Below are positions 26,480 through 34,315 of a stretch of DNA of 64,000 nt, piece by piece (the stretch's first letter is position 1; every line of letters begins with the position of its first letter). The stretch is from Pantoea coffeiphila (lineage in GTDB: Bacteria; Pseudomonadota; Gammaproteobacteria; Enterobacterales; Enterobacteriaceae): NCBI RefSeq assembly GCF_016909495.1, contig NZ_JAFBFW010000001.1:1054001-1118000 (forward strand), given 5' to 3'. The notes beneath the pieces are model-generated. The model saw only the letters and a program-made list of their open reading frames with translations, was not told the origin of the DNA and ran no database searches. Both the position numbers and the translations under genes were made by a program.

Positions 26480-27433
26480 TCAGGCTTTATCCATTAAATA
26501 ACGATGCGCTTTTGATGCCCCACTTGCAGCTTTGAAAATATAGCGTTTGTCGTTTTTCAGCGCTTTCAGCGCTTTCAGCCAGGAAGCAATATAGCTTTCA
26601 TGCTGTACCTCTCCATCAATCCCCAGATCCGCCATCAGAAAAGCACTTCCCAGCTCCGCTACCAATTCTTCCTCCGCATAATCCGCACTTCCAAACTTCC
26701 CTTTCATTTCACGGTTAAGTCGTTTTTTACCACCACTCCAGTGAACCAGTTCATGCAGGCCGGTAGCATAGAAATTAGCTGCATCTGAAAACAGATGGCG
26801 ATCCGGTAGCCAGACTTCATCGGTTGAAGATCTGAAAAAGGCGTTTTGTCCTTTCTCAATGATGTTTGCGCCGCTCTTTTGGAACAGATTTTCAGCCTCC
26901 GGCAACGGGTCAAAGGTTGCTTCCGAGCTGACTCTTTCAGTTGTCAGTGGAAGGCCATCAATTTGTTCAACATTGAACACATTGAAGGTTTTCAGCATCG
27001 GGATATGGTCGATTTCCCCGGCCTTGTTTTCCTTCTCTAAGGTTGTATAGAAAATGGCTGTCGTGCCGTGCTCGCCTTTGCGAACCTGCCCACCTACTGC
27101 CTGTGCTTGTTTGAAGGTCATCCAGCGTGAATCACCTAAGCCCTGTTCTGATGCACTGCACCACAGCAGCATGATATTCATTCCACTATACGCAATACCG
27201 GTTGCGAAGTTAGAAGGCAAGCCAGACATACCGGATACTCTTTGCCACGGACAAGACCACGGTTTTACACCGGCTTCAAGCGCTGCAATGATGCTGTTGG
27301 TGACAGTCTGATAAATATCTGTTCTGGTTTGAGAAAATTTCGTTTTTGAGGAGCCTGACTGCTCCAGCGGGGATACGCTGGTCGCCGCTGCGGTGTTAGG
27401 GGCGCTAGTCTGGGTATGCAGGGAAATGGTCAT
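26480..27433 (-). CDS. ArdC-like antirestriction protein
   Basis: A 317-residue protein with the ArdC N-terminal ssDNA-binding domain (about residues 35-160: QTRTDIYQTVTNSIIAALEAGVKPW, SGMNIMLLW, VRKGEHGTTAIFY) and a C-terminal zincin-like metalloprotease domain with HELVHW (HExxH) and EELVAELGSAF. Proteins of this class protect incoming plasmid DNA from host restriction during conjugation. ACGGAG precedes the ATG by seven bases. Ser/Thr-rich residues 5-33 look disordered. Confidence 0.9.
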   Translation of the reverse strand: MTISLHTQTSAPNTAAATSVSPLEQSGSSKTKFSQTRTDIYQTVTNSIIAALEAGVKPWSCPWQRVSGMSGLPSNFATGIAYSGMNIMLLWCSASEQGLGDSRWMTFKQAQAVGGQVRKGEHGTTAIFYTTLEKENKAGEIDHIPMLKTFNVFNVEQIDGLPLTTERVSSEATFDPLPEAENLFQKSGANIIEKGQNAFFRSSTDEVWLPDRHLFSDAANFYATGLHELVHWSGGKKRLNREMKGKFGSADYAEEELVAELGSAFLMADLGIDGEVQHESYIASWLKALKALKNDKRYIFKAASGASKAHRYLMDKA

Positions 27434-27445
27434 GTTTTTTCTCCG

Positions 27446-27679
27446 TCAGTGGTGTGATTTTCGTCTTCGTATCGCCTGACGGTTCGCTTTCTCGGCAGCG
27501 TTCTGGCCCGCAAGGGCGCAGCATGCGTGCCATTTACCCTTGCGGGACAGGTTGTGTTGGGAAACGATTAACCGGAAGCTGATACGGGGAACGGAAAGCA
27601 CGTGGGAGAAAAATCTGACGCTGTATAGCTGGACGTAGCGCCCCTTGCTCCGCAGCGGTAGGATGAGAATAATCTCCAA
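27446..27679 (-). CDS. Small basic hypothetical protein upstream of ardC
   Basis: A 77-residue frame ending 12 bases before ardC on the same strand. It is rich in Arg, Lys and His, with a hydrophobic N-terminus. I do not recognise it, and no strong ribosome site precedes the first ATG. Tight linkage to ardC is the only argument that it is real; it may be a leader or a chance frame. Confidence 0.3.
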   Translation of the reverse strand: MEIILILPLRSKGRYVQLYSVRFFSHVLSVPRISFRLIVSQHNLSRKGKWHACCALAGQNAAEKANRQAIRRRKSHH

Positions 27680-27769
27680 TAACTGTATAAAAAAACAGTA
27701 TGCTGTTGTATGATTTTTATATTCTATTTAGACATTTTTAACTATTATGCTATGAACCGGGGGTGTGAA

Positions 27770-28360
27770 ATGAAAATCAAGGGGACATTTAATAAGATAG
27801 GGTTGTATATACTATCCTTAATGTTGCTGTTCGTTTTTATTATCCTCTTAAGTGCAAAAATCCCGTTATGTTATGGTGACTCATGTGAATTCATAGGTTT
27901 TTATAGATTAGCCATAACTAATGTAATACCAATAATATGCTTCTTTTTAATTGGATTCTCATTCTATTTCTACAACAGGTTTCGCTCGTTAATCAAAATT
28001 AACAATGCTGACGCCGTCACAATAACATCCTGTCAAAGTGAAAACTATGAAAGCTTAACCTTTTTAGCCACATATATAGTTCCATTTATGGGTTTTAGTT
28101 TTGATGACATTCAGAAAAACATTGCTTACCTCTTGTTAGTAATAGTTATTGGTTTGATTTTCATAAAAACGGACAAATATTATGCAAACCCTACCCTAGC
28201 TCTATTTGGATATAAACTGTACAGGGTTAATATTTCCCACATAGGAAGTAATGAAGTTAAAAATATCATCGCAATATCAACTGACACCCTAGAAGTCAAT
28301 GATCAAGTCTTCTACAGTTTTTTAGATGACTATGTTTTTATAGCAAGGAAAAAACAATGA
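27770..28360 (+). CDS. kwaA: KwaA, membrane sensor of the Kiwa system
   Basis: A 196-residue protein with four membrane helices (about residues 10-30, 48-69, 95-110 and 118-135) and a small C-terminal soluble tail. Together with the next gene it has the size, topology and order of Kiwa, a two-gene anti-phage system in which membrane KwaA detects injection or its inhibition and acts through KwaB. The start at ATG 27770 follows GGGGG; the upstream frame from 27710 lacks a site. The gene is very AT-rich compared with its neighbours, which marks recent transfer. It overlaps kwaB by four bases. Confidence 0.8.
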   Translation: MKIKGTFNKIGLYILSLMLLFVFIILLSAKIPLCYGDSCEFIGFYRLAITNVIPIICFFLIGFSFYFYNRFRSLIKINNADAVTITSCQSENYESLTFLATYIVPFMGFSFDDIQKNIAYLLLVIVIGLIFIKTDKYYANPTLALFGYKLYRVNISHIGSNEVKNIIAISTDTLEVNDQVFYSFLDDYVFIARKKQ

Positions 28361-29316
28361 CTCCTGAGATTTTTAAACAAGAAATTCATGATATATTCAA
28401 TAAATTTACTGGTATTAGAATAATTTTCATTGTTAGAATTGAAGATGGATATTCTTTAAAATTATCGAAAATTGATGCAGCAGCCATGCCGAAAATTCTT
28501 GATGGATTTAAAAGAAAACTATCAGAGGATATCTTAGAGAATGACGATTTGACCATTCCTCTCTTATCAAACTTTGATGACAGAAAGAACGCTTTGTTTA
28601 AATTTGATTATGAAAAACAACCTAAAGAATTCGAATTTATTAAAAGCGCCACAGCTATCCCACCGAATTCACAAAATTATTATGATTTAAATAATAAATT
28701 TACTGATGTTAAGGGAATAATAATTCAGTTACGTGGAAACAATAAATGCTTATCTTTATATAAAAACAAAACCAATCTTACTGTTTTTGAACAAAGTCGT
28801 AAACTATTCAACTTGATACCTGATGCAGATGGTTATTTAAAAGAATTACCAAATCAAGTATTTAGGTTGGATTACAATTACGACTTAGCACTCTTAGACG
28901 ATGAATTTTTGATAAAAAACCAAAAAACGCTCGAAATTACGATGCAATTCCATCAAGTTATTGAAGCTCAGGCTGCTGTCGCCTTAGAATCTTTGAGGTC
29001 ATCTTTATTGATTGAGGATATTTCTCATCTTGAAAAAAGCTCTAAAGAAATCTCTTTTTCAAGAAAGCTTGCTAAAATATCCAAACATTCACCTGTTCTA
29101 GGGAAAATTGATGTTCCAGTAATCATCGATTATGTCAGTCATCACATCTATCTTTCTACAGTATTGATTGTGAGTGAGGATGGAGGGAAATTAATTATAA
29201 AAACCAAAGAGTCTCAAAAACATTTTATAAAATTATTAAGTGATGATTACCTTGAGTCTCCTTTGACTAAGATCCTCTATGATTCTTTAGCTAAAGATGA
29301 ATTAAAAGCACATTAA
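28357..29316 (+). CDS. kwaB: KwaB, DUF4868 effector of the Kiwa system
   Basis: A 319-residue DUF4868 protein, close in length to the described KwaB (about 315). It begins TPEIFKQEIHDIFNKFTGI and has the conserved body through FDYEKQPKEF, VFRLDYNYDLALLDDEFLI and LEALR-like FHQVIEAQAAVALESLRSS. KwaB binds DNA and is the effector arm that stops phage replication and late transcription. ATGA overlap with kwaA shows coupled translation. GC content is about one third, far below the conjugation genes. Confidence 0.82.
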   Translation: MTPEIFKQEIHDIFNKFTGIRIIFIVRIEDGYSLKLSKIDAAAMPKILDGFKRKLSEDILENDDLTIPLLSNFDDRKNALFKFDYEKQPKEFEFIKSATAIPPNSQNYYDLNNKFTDVKGIIIQLRGNNKCLSLYKNKTNLTVFEQSRKLFNLIPDADGYLKELPNQVFRLDYNYDLALLDDEFLIKNQKTLEITMQFHQVIEAQAAVALESLRSSLLIEDISHLEKSSKEISFSRKLAKISKHSPVLGKIDVPVIIDYVSHHIYLSTVLIVSEDGGKLIIKTKESQKHFIKLLSDDYLESPLTKILYDSLAKDELKAH

Positions 29317-29337
29317 TATATGAGGGTTAAAATTAAG

Positions 29338-29363
29338 GCCCTGTACTTTAGATAAAGCAGGGC
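29338..29363. terminator. Hairpin between convergent kwaB and ABC-3C genes
   Basis: CCCTG-TA-CTTT-AGAT-AAAG-CAGGG forms a stem of nine pairs with a two-base bulge, 20 bases after the kwaB stop. On the minus strand it is followed by CCTTAATTTTAA. It probably ends transcription from one or both sides, though the U-tract is weak. Confidence 0.4.
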
Positions 29364-29450
29364 TAAACTTGACCTTATCAGTTAAAAACATGATTAATCT
29401 GTCTTTCACTAGTTCATGCATGGTTTTGTTCCCCCGGATAAGTACCTTAG

Positions 29451-31070
29451 TTACTGTTGTTTTCTCCAGTCTTTATTATAGAGAAGATCGTCATCGCTTA
29501 ACTTAAGAACGGTATGAACACGCAATAATCGTTCTACTTTGGCACCGAATTTTGTGGCCTCATCAAATGAAAGGAATATTTGCTTACGTTTAACTGATGC
29601 TAGAATTCGAATGATGTTCCTTGTAGCAGGCACCTCAATATTCTTGTAAATTACTGAGTCATGGATGATGAATGGGAGGTGAGTCAGTGAAAGCATAGCA
29701 AGATCAAATCCAACTAAACCGGCATACGACTTTCCAGTTCCAGTATCTTCCGGCGAGATGAAGTTGTATGAATTTGCGTTTTTTATTCTCAGCTGAGAGG
29801 CATTTCTGCTTGGTCCGTATACCACATTATTAAAGTTTTTTAATTTTATATTCATTACAGCTTCAATACTGAGAAAAATGTCCACGTATATCGCTTCCAA
29901 GCGTTCTTTAGATAACAACGCTTCTTTCTCAATTGCTTTTTTTTTGTCGTAGAAGTTATTCTCTTCAGCAGCTTTGTCCGCAAGTTCTTTTAACTCGAAT
30001 ACTCGCGTAAACATATCATCAGGGGTCCCTTTTGATGCCAAGCCTAATCGTATTTTGTTGTCTAAACTATCGATCTCTACATTGAAATTTGATAAACGTT
30101 CAGAATACAATTCAAGATCCCTCTTAAGCTCCCTTTGTACCATTTTGCTAATATTTTGATGAAAAGATTCAACCTGCTCGAGTCTTTTAGCATCTACATT
30201 AGGAAAAAACTCCTTAACAAGAGCAATATTAGCAGTTAATCTCGGTGTCACACCTAAGAGGTCTCGCTTAATTCGGTCTATTTTTATAAGCACATCTTTC
30301 TTTTGGCTAGAAAACTCATTTTTCTGCTGCTGAAGTTTACGCAGTTCCTCGTCAAAAAGAGCCTCATAAGCACTTAACGCACCAGTAAATCCCCTTTTTA
30401 ACGCTTCAATAGTATTCGTGTTACCCGTAATTATTTTCTGGTTGGTCTTGTATTGAGCCCTATTGATTTTGGGGATAATTTCTGCATTCATAGACTTGGA
30501 TATTAGCTTTTTCCTTTCATTATGTGCGTCTAAAACAGATTTCTCTTCAGCGATATCAGTCATGTGTTCAAAAAGATCGATGAGCCGTCCTATAGCCTTT
30601 CCTGCTGACTCTTTTGCATCTCCAGAAAATGGTTGCTCAGGATCTAAAGCACCTTTATTCCATATTCGACTAAAAGGGCTAACTAATGAACGAAAACTGC
30701 TTACTAGGTGATCTAAATAATAGAGTTCTTTGAGCTTAGCAGTATATTCATCTATACTAATATTATTAATTATTTCATAGTTTATATTGCAGATATGAAC
30801 TATATTCGATTCATCAGTTGAGCGTTTGAAAAAATAGCTAATATTATTGAAAATAAATTCAAAGTTGTATGAGTGATGCCCTAATGATTTGATAACACCA
30901 GCTTTATCATCCATAAGAGACGTCCCTCCCATGGCAAAATCAATTACCATTAAAGCAGAGGATTTTCCAATTGAATTTTTAGCATCATCATCACCAAGGA
31001 TTACATTCAAGCCATGAGTAAAAGATATTTCGCCATGATTGAAAAGCGGGCAGGTTATTTTACTTAACAT
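29451..31070 (-). CDS. ABC-3C system ATPase (DUF2326, Rad50-like)
   Basis: A 539-residue SMC/Rad50-like ATPase. The P-loop is the split form LGDDDAKNSIGKSSAL near residue 25-40, typical of DUF2326 proteins. A long coiled coil (about 180-400) follows, then a C-terminal head with EDTGTGKSYAGLVGFDLAM and PFIIHDSVIYKNIE. In ABC-three-component defence systems such an ATPase detects invading DNA and triggers an effector bound through a middle component. It overlaps the upstream small gene by 11 bases, so the three genes form one operon. Confidence 0.82.
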   Translation of the reverse strand: MLSKITCPLFNHGEISFTHGLNVILGDDDAKNSIGKSSALMVIDFAMGGTSLMDDKAGVIKSLGHHSYNFEFIFNNISYFFKRSTDESNIVHICNINYEIINNISIDEYTAKLKELYYLDHLVSSFRSLVSPFSRIWNKGALDPEQPFSGDAKESAGKAIGRLIDLFEHMTDIAEEKSVLDAHNERKKLISKSMNAEIIPKINRAQYKTNQKIITGNTNTIEALKRGFTGALSAYEALFDEELRKLQQQKNEFSSQKKDVLIKIDRIKRDLLGVTPRLTANIALVKEFFPNVDAKRLEQVESFHQNISKMVQRELKRDLELYSERLSNFNVEIDSLDNKIRLGLASKGTPDDMFTRVFELKELADKAAEENNFYDKKKAIEKEALLSKERLEAIYVDIFLSIEAVMNIKLKNFNNVVYGPSRNASQLRIKNANSYNFISPEDTGTGKSYAGLVGFDLAMLSLTHLPFIIHDSVIYKNIEVPATRNIIRILASVKRKQIFLSFDEATKFGAKVERLLRVHTVLKLSDDDLLYNKDWRKQQ

Positions 31071-31284
31071 AATTTATCATTTCCATCGAAGCATCAACAT
31101 CAATCAAACCAAGAACATAGAGTATATCTAAAGCATGTAAAAATTCCGAGGCATCTTGAAAATCCCCAGATGTTCTAGCCAATAATTCCGATAACTTTTC
31201 ATCATTTACTTTCGTATTTAAAATGACACGCATCTTAAAGATGGTCGATTCTTCAAGAGTAGTAAATTTAGTTGGAATCAGCAT
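31060..31284 (-). CDS. ABC-3C system middle component
   Basis: A 74-residue protein starting MLIPTKFTTLEESTIFKM, the pattern I know for ABC-3C middle components (MC6-like), small adaptors linking the ATPase and effector. Its ATG at 31284 lies within the last codons of the HNH gene (17-base overlap), and its stop overlaps the ATPase start. An upstream in-frame ATG at 31335 is less likely because it would overlap more deeply. The subfamily number is tentative. Confidence 0.75.
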   Translation of the reverse strand: MLIPTKFTTLEESTIFKMRVILNTKVNDEKLSELLARTSGDFQDASEFLHALDILYVLGLIDVDASMEMINYVK

Positions 31285-32047
31285 CGAAGACCTCACAATT
31301 TTGGATAAAAAAAGAGGTAAGGATTTTAGATGCAATTAGAGATCTTCCAGACTTTAGGCATATCCATTGTGAAACATAGTTGAAAACTAAATCTTTGTTT
31401 CTAGGATTTTGCTTATCTATTACTAAATAGTAAGAGTTTATCTGGTTTTGCAATATTCGTATTGCCGCTTGATCTATCTGCTCAATAAGACGAATATGAT
31501 TTCTAATGGGCACAAAAAAATCAATAACATTTGACTGAATTTCTCTTTTCTGCAAAGGACTTATATCACTTTTGAGTTTACCATTAAGTGAACTGACATC
31601 TAGTTTAGTCTCAGACAAATCGCCAAAATTTCCATCAACACGCACAATAAGATCCAATATTTCACAAACCTCACCTTGAAGAACATGTTGAGATGCAGTC
31701 AGTCTTGCTTTTGTCTCACTTAGATAGCCATTTTTAATTTGAAGAAGTTTAAGGTATTCTTCTACTTTAAAATCCTTGTTATACTTTGTGTGGCAGCTCG
31801 GGCATAAGAGAATTACATTATCAAGTGAATTAATATCATCAGGGACTATATATCCTTCCAGAGACTTCTCTTGGGTTTTATTTGGATTCAAAGGATAAAT
31901 ATGAGCAATTTCATAACCTATGCTGGGGTGCCTAGAACTTGCCTTCTTGAACATCATCGGTGATGTGCAAAGCGGGCAACAGCCTCCTGTTTCCGCATAC
32001 AGAATACTGTGTTCATTAGCATGGTATTTAATCCTTGCATTCGCCAT
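31268..32047 (-). CDS. ABC-3C system HNH nuclease effector
   Basis: A 259-residue protein with an N-terminal HNH nuclease: CCPLC at residue 23-27, YEIAHIYPLNP near 46, and NVILLCPSCHTKYN near 78. The remaining 150 residues are helical and match no enzyme; this fits the C-terminal adaptor domain (CTD) that defines ABC-3C effectors. The likely mode is abortive or direct DNA cleavage on phage entry. It is the first gene of the three-gene operon. GC is low, like the Kiwa genes. Confidence 0.78.
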   Translation of the reverse strand: MANARIKYHANEHSILYAETGGCCPLCTSPMMFKKASSRHPSIGYEIAHIYPLNPNKTQEKSLEGYIVPDDINSLDNVILLCPSCHTKYNKDFKVEEYLKLLQIKNGYLSETKARLTASQHVLQGEVCEILDLIVRVDGNFGDLSETKLDVSSLNGKLKSDISPLQKREIQSNVIDFFVPIRNHIRLIEQIDQAAIRILQNQINSYYLVIDKQNPRNKDLVFNYVSQWICLKSGRSLIASKILTSFFIQNCEVFDADSN

Positions 32048-32512
32048 ATGCTAAAATCCTGTTCGCTTCTTTAGAATTCTTTTGTAAGTGTACGTACAAG
32101 TAGTGCGAGAACGAGCCCCCCTGTCCCCGACAGTTTACAATGTAATGCCCTCATATCGCTACAACCCAATGATAGATCACATAATTCATAAACTCTTTGA
32201 AAGATCTCAGATTTTATAAAAAAGTACAATTAAAATAATATAAGGTGAAAGAAGCCGTCAGCATCCCGGAAACTGCATGCAACCGCACACTTAAATATTC
32301 CCCTGCCAGTGCAAAACTGGGCTGTCAATCCGAAGGTTTAGTGTAAAGTTTAACAGCATTTGCTTACTATCTGTAAAGTGACATGCATGACAACGGATTG
32401 GTTTAGCAAAAGTATTTGTCGACTCATTGATGTGGTGGTCATTCTGGGGGTCTTGACAGAAAGGGAATTCAGGATTAGCTTACTTATTAGCCAGTTACTG
32501 GCAAAGGCGATC

Positions 32513-32528
32513 CCAGTCAGAGGAGCCA
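32513..32528 (+). other. attR: Right attachment site (attR), tRNA-Asn 3' end
   Basis: CCAGTCAGAGGAGCCA equals the last 16 bases of enterobacterial tRNA-Asn and the known direct repeat (17 bp, CCAGTCAGAGGAGCCAA) of asn-tRNA elements such as the Yersinia HPI and ICEKp1. Upstream sequence does not fold as a tRNA, so this is the duplicated fragment left at the distal end of the element. The intact tRNA gene must lie left of the window. Confidence 0.85.
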
Positions 32529-32538
32529 TATTTAGAGA

Positions 32539-32572
32539 AGCCCGCTTAAGGAAACTTAAGCGGGCTTTTTGT
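32539..32572 (+). terminator. Rho-independent terminator of the former tRNA-Asn gene
   Basis: AGCCCGCTTAAG-GAAA-CTTAAGCGGGCT: a 12-bp perfect stem with a GAAA tetraloop and a T-tract (TTTTTG). It lies 10 bases after the tRNA fragment, so it probably ended the tRNA-Asn transcript before the ICE was inserted. It now separates the element from the higAB-like pair. Confidence 0.9.
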
Positions 32573-32591
32573 TTTTCATGCCACTTACGAA

Positions 32592-32894
32592 TTACAGTAC
32601 AAATCCGTAGTGAGAACCATCAGGCAGTTCAATATCCAGGCGAAGTTTACCGCCGGTGGCTTCAACATAGCGTTTAAGCGTGGAAAGCTTGAGGTCGCGC
32701 CCCGGTTTTTCCATCCCTGCAATGGTCGGTTGTTTGATGCCCAGCGCCTGCGCCATTTCCACCTGAGTTTTCTGCACTTTCTCACGCAGTTCGGCGAGGT
32801 GAATGTTGAGCAGGATGTCCGTCGCCATCGCCTGAGCTTTGGCCACGACTTCAGGTTTTTCATCCGCAATAAGCTGCTCCAGCGTTCTGCCCAT
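32592..32894 (-). CDS. HigA-like antitoxin, XRE family
   Basis: A 100-residue protein with a helix-turn-helix of the XRE type (TQVEMAQALGIKQPTIAGME, about residues 43-62) and a C-terminal tail with LRLDIELPDG. It fits the antitoxins paired with phage Gp49/HigB-like toxins. It would bind the toxin and repress the operon. It starts five bases after the toxin stop, which is the reverse (toxin-first) order of higBA. Confidence 0.85.
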   Translation of the reverse strand: MGRTLEQLIADEKPEVVAKAQAMATDILLNIHLAELREKVQKTQVEMAQALGIKQPTIAGMEKPGRDLKLSTLKRYVEATGGKLRLDIELPDGSHYGFVL

Positions 32895-32898
32895 CGCG

Positions 32899-33249
32899 TT
32901 ACTCCTTTTGTAATGTGTTCAACCAGTTCGTGAATTCCCAGTCAGCAACAGGGAGCATTTCTTCGTAAAAACGCTTTTCACTGCCAACCTTATTGCCAGC
33001 ACAAAGCACAATGCCTGTGCGGGCTGGGTCAAAAGCGAAAAATGCCCGTATAGGATTACCCCGGCTCTGAATGCGCAACTCCTTCATGTTACTGTAGCGG
33101 GAGCCTTTAAGCGTATCGGCATAAGGTCTGGACAAACCCGGTCCTTTTTCCCGCAGGACCAATAGTGCTGCTAGCACGCAGGCTCTATCGGTATCATCGA
33201 GCGAGGTAAACCAGCGATCAAACCTGTCCGTTGTTTTAATCGTCCACAC
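32899..33249 (-). CDS. HigB/Gp49-like RelE-fold toxin
   Basis: A 116-residue protein of the phage-derived Gp49-like/HigB family in the RelE superfamily. It shows RFDRWFTSLDD, then GSRYSNMKELRIQSRGNPIRAFFAFDPARTGIVLCAGNKVG and FYEEMLPVADWEF, the usual conserved run. Such toxins cut mRNA on the ribosome. It is co-encoded with the antitoxin and lies just outside the ICE junction; such pairs can stabilise genomic islands. Confidence 0.87.
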   Translation of the reverse strand: MWTIKTTDRFDRWFTSLDDTDRACVLAALLVLREKGPGLSRPYADTLKGSRYSNMKELRIQSRGNPIRAFFAFDPARTGIVLCAGNKVGSEKRFYEEMLPVADWEFTNWLNTLQKE

Positions 33250-33654
33250 GGGACCTCCTGAACAATATAGGCTGAATACTATATAGGTGTAAAGCTATAA
33301 AGGTGATTATGATACGAAGGAGTGAGGAACTCATCTGCCATTACGGCAAAACTGAAGATGCATTCAGATATTTCGGTGAATAACATGTATGGCATTCAAA
33401 GCCTTACGATCTGTATCGAAAAACAGATTCAAATCAGGATGCTGCTCGCAGAGCATGAAACACAGGGGCACCCCGGAGGGCCATTTGTTGCAGAGAGGAA
33501 ATAATGTGAATAGGACTGATGTAGAAAGAGGAAACTATTTTAGCCTGAAAAACATTTCCCGCTGATATGATGAAATGCTGAGTGGTCACTGGTGGATGTC
33601 GCTTTCACGATCTCCTACCTGCAAAAACAGGCAGAAGATCGGGAGGAACTGCAC
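33250..33654. other. Intergenic region between toxin-antitoxin and Thoeris-like loci
   Basis: A 405-base gap. The upstream part (33250-33310) is AT-rich and probably has the toxin-antitoxin promoter. A 60-codon plus frame (33322-33504) has no ribosome site or recognisable motif. I see no terminator of note except possible pairing of CTGCAAAAACAGGCAG near 33620-33635. Confidence 0.4.
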
Positions 33655-34170
33655 TCAGGCACCTAACGCCGCCTTCACCGCCTGATAATCCCAGTAATAT
33701 TTCCCATCTTCTTTGTAGCACATGGCTACATGGGTACCGGCGTATTTTACGGCGTCCGGGCATTTAGCTTTATTGACGGACGCGGCGTTGTAAAGCACCA
33801 CAATTTTCAGTTTATCTTTAACCGCTTTTTCGCACTCGTAGGTAATATAGCTACGATGGTCTACCGCCCGCCCCCTGTCGCAATACTCCCACAGACTGTT
33901 GTAGCTCGCGCAATATCGACAGCCGCCGCTTCTGGCATCTTTGGTATTACTACCCACAATCAGTACGAATGTTTTTGACGCATTAAGCCGGGTAGCTAAA
34001 GAAGCCTTGATGCTGCAATTCAGGCTGCTGTCCCTGGCCTGGGTTAAGCTATGCGCATCGGTGAAAGACAAACTCCAGTAATTATTTTCATTCCATGTAT
34101 GCAGCTGCTCAATGGCATCACTGTCGCCATCCCATTCCCCGGCCAGATAGGTTTTTGTACGATAGACCAT
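33655..34170 (-). CDS. TIR-like protein (ThsB candidate, distal copy)
   Basis: A 171-residue TIR-like (DUF1863/MTH538 type) protein: KTYLAGEWDGDSDAI at the start, LSFTDAHS, then CSIKASLATRLNASKTFVLIVGSNT (TIR beta strand and helix) and SYITYECEKAVKDKLKIVVLY with the glutamate expected to be catalytic. In Thoeris, ThsB TIR proteins make a NAD-derived signal upon infection. This copy differs strongly from the second TIR protein at 35171-35734. Several cysteines (GCRYCASY and YCDRG) are unusual and could bind metal. Confidence 0.75.
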   Translation of the reverse strand: MVYRTKTYLAGEWDGDSDAIEQLHTWNENNYWSLSFTDAHSLTQARDSSLNCSIKASLATRLNASKTFVLIVGSNTKDARSGGCRYCASYNSLWEYCDRGRAVDHRSYITYECEKAVKDKLKIVVLYNAASVNKAKCPDAVKYAGTHVAMCYKEDGKYYWDYQAVKAALGA

Positions 34171-34315
34171 AAAAGCTCACTCCTCTGTTGTGTTGAGCGT
34201 TATGTGAAATTTCGGGAAAGTGAAGCCGCGATAATAAAGAATCCGCTTCAACCCCTATCCGAATGCTTGAAAATGAACTTAATAAATACGGCCAGGCTGA
34301 TTATATGAAAAAAAT

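Larger units (their letters stand above)
32048..32591. other. ICE right end and tRNA-Asn junction region
   Basis: A 544-base stretch with no sure gene. It holds the promoter of the ABC-3C operon (with a TGTACGTACA palindrome at 32089-32098, a possible operator), a short open frame at 32249-32353 that may be a remnant, then the attachment site and the terminator listed separately. The longer plus-strand frame from 32360 crosses the junction and the terminator, so it is not a gene. Confidence 0.6.

Noticed and set aside
32461-32528. A complete tRNA gene at the junction
   Set aside because: Only the last 16 bases match tRNA-Asn; upstream bases do not form D, anticodon or acceptor stems.
27000-32528. 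A CRISPR array in the AT-rich cargo
   Set aside because: No regularly spaced repeats were found anywhere in the window.
32360-32677. Plus-strand 105-codon frame across the ICE junction
   Set aside because: It passes through the tRNA-Asn fragment and a strong terminator and then runs antisense to the antitoxin gene.
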